From JACKEQ01 sp041389565 (GTDB taxonomy: Bacteria; Myxococcota_A; UBA796; GCA-2862545), in NCBI GenBank assembly GCA_041389565.1, contig JAWKRP010000017.1, positions 141,514-205,513 of the forward strand: a stretch of DNA of 64,000 nt. The letters run 5' to 3'. Position 1 is the first letter of the stretch, and each line of letters opens with the position of its first letter. This document shows, piece after piece, positions 63,630-64,000 of the stretch. The notes below the pieces were generated by a model. The model was given only the letters and a program-made list of their open reading frames with translations. It was not told where the DNA came from and ran no database searches. The position numbers and the translations under genes were made by a program.

Positions 63630-63647
63630 GTCTCAGGTCTGTCTCAG
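63630..63647. promoter_or_regulatory. Heptamer direct repeat upstream of the last lipoprotein gene
   Basis: GTCTCAG at 63630 and 63641 (11-bp period), followed by a half-site CGAGAC at 63652. Same heptamer and spacing as the right-hand pair upstream of the subtilase; ends 53 bp before ATG 63701. Confidence 0.65.
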
Positions 63648-63700
63648 CACCCGAGACCCGACGCCGGCCGCCCATACCTCCTGCACACCCAGGAGGACCC

Positions 63701-64000
<300 letters not shown>

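Overview
The window is high-GC DNA (about 70% by eye) with the signature of a large-genome Myxococcota-type bacterium (formerly Deltaproteobacteria). It has many exported lipoproteins carrying long Asp-Thr/Asp-Ala linkers, MopE-like metal-binding repeats, parallel beta-helix and RCC1-like surface proteins, c-type cytochrome lipoproteins and AfsR-like wHTH-ATPase-TPR regulators. Assignment to the phylum is inference from gene content; there is no rRNA here.

Layout. 1-5.8 kb: host-type lipoproteins, a YhhN membrane protein, a truncated calpain-like protease and a glycosidase-like lipoprotein. 5.8-11.7 kb: edge of an integrated element, made of a tRNA 3'-end fragment with its terminator, a tyrosine integrase, a heavily frameshifted module (sigma54-type AAA+ regulator, small ORF, large serine recombinase), an operator array, and a small HAD/metallophosphoesterase operon. 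11.9-17 kb: nested insertion sequences (an IS21 element with a 5-bp target duplication inside an IS66 remnant, then an IS3 element with a duplicated end). 17.1-19.2 kb: a lower-GC secreted metzincin protease and a secreted partner. 19.4-20.7 kb: transposase remnants. 20.7-26.5 kb: host genes, including sua5/tsaC, a thioredoxin-TPR protein and a DT-linker beta-helix lipoprotein. 26.8-28.2 kb: small genes, a 33-bp AT-rich palindrome and iterated 31-bp IS-end-like repeats. 28.2-39.7 kb: paralogous RCC1-like lipoproteins with an RTX-type protein; a beta-lactamase-fold hydrolase / wHTH / POT-type MFS / GltS-like operon; a cytochrome lipoprotein with a beta-helix lipoprotein; a ferritin-like lipoprotein.

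39.8-47 kb is a second island: tRNA-Trp(CCA), a tyrosine integrase whose start lies in an inverted repeat, small island genes, a decayed IS21 element and an IS3 element. 47-49.8 kb holds a convergent pair resembling a pore-forming bacteriocin and its membrane immunity protein. 49.9-64 kb: tyrS with a structured leader, a deletion scar joining a truncated regulator to a truncated nucleoside phosphorylase, an alpha/beta hydrolase, two haem lipoproteins, a LysR regulator, a YdeI-like protein, a full-length AfsR/SARP-like regulator, and the subtilase and DT-lipoprotein genes it may control.

The strongest functional hypothesis is that the regulator at 58063-60681 binds heptamer repeats (CTGAGAC / GTCTCAG, 11-bp period) found upstream of the subtilase operon and again upstream of the last lipoprotein. 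The second is the bacteriocin-immunity pair at 46985-49775.
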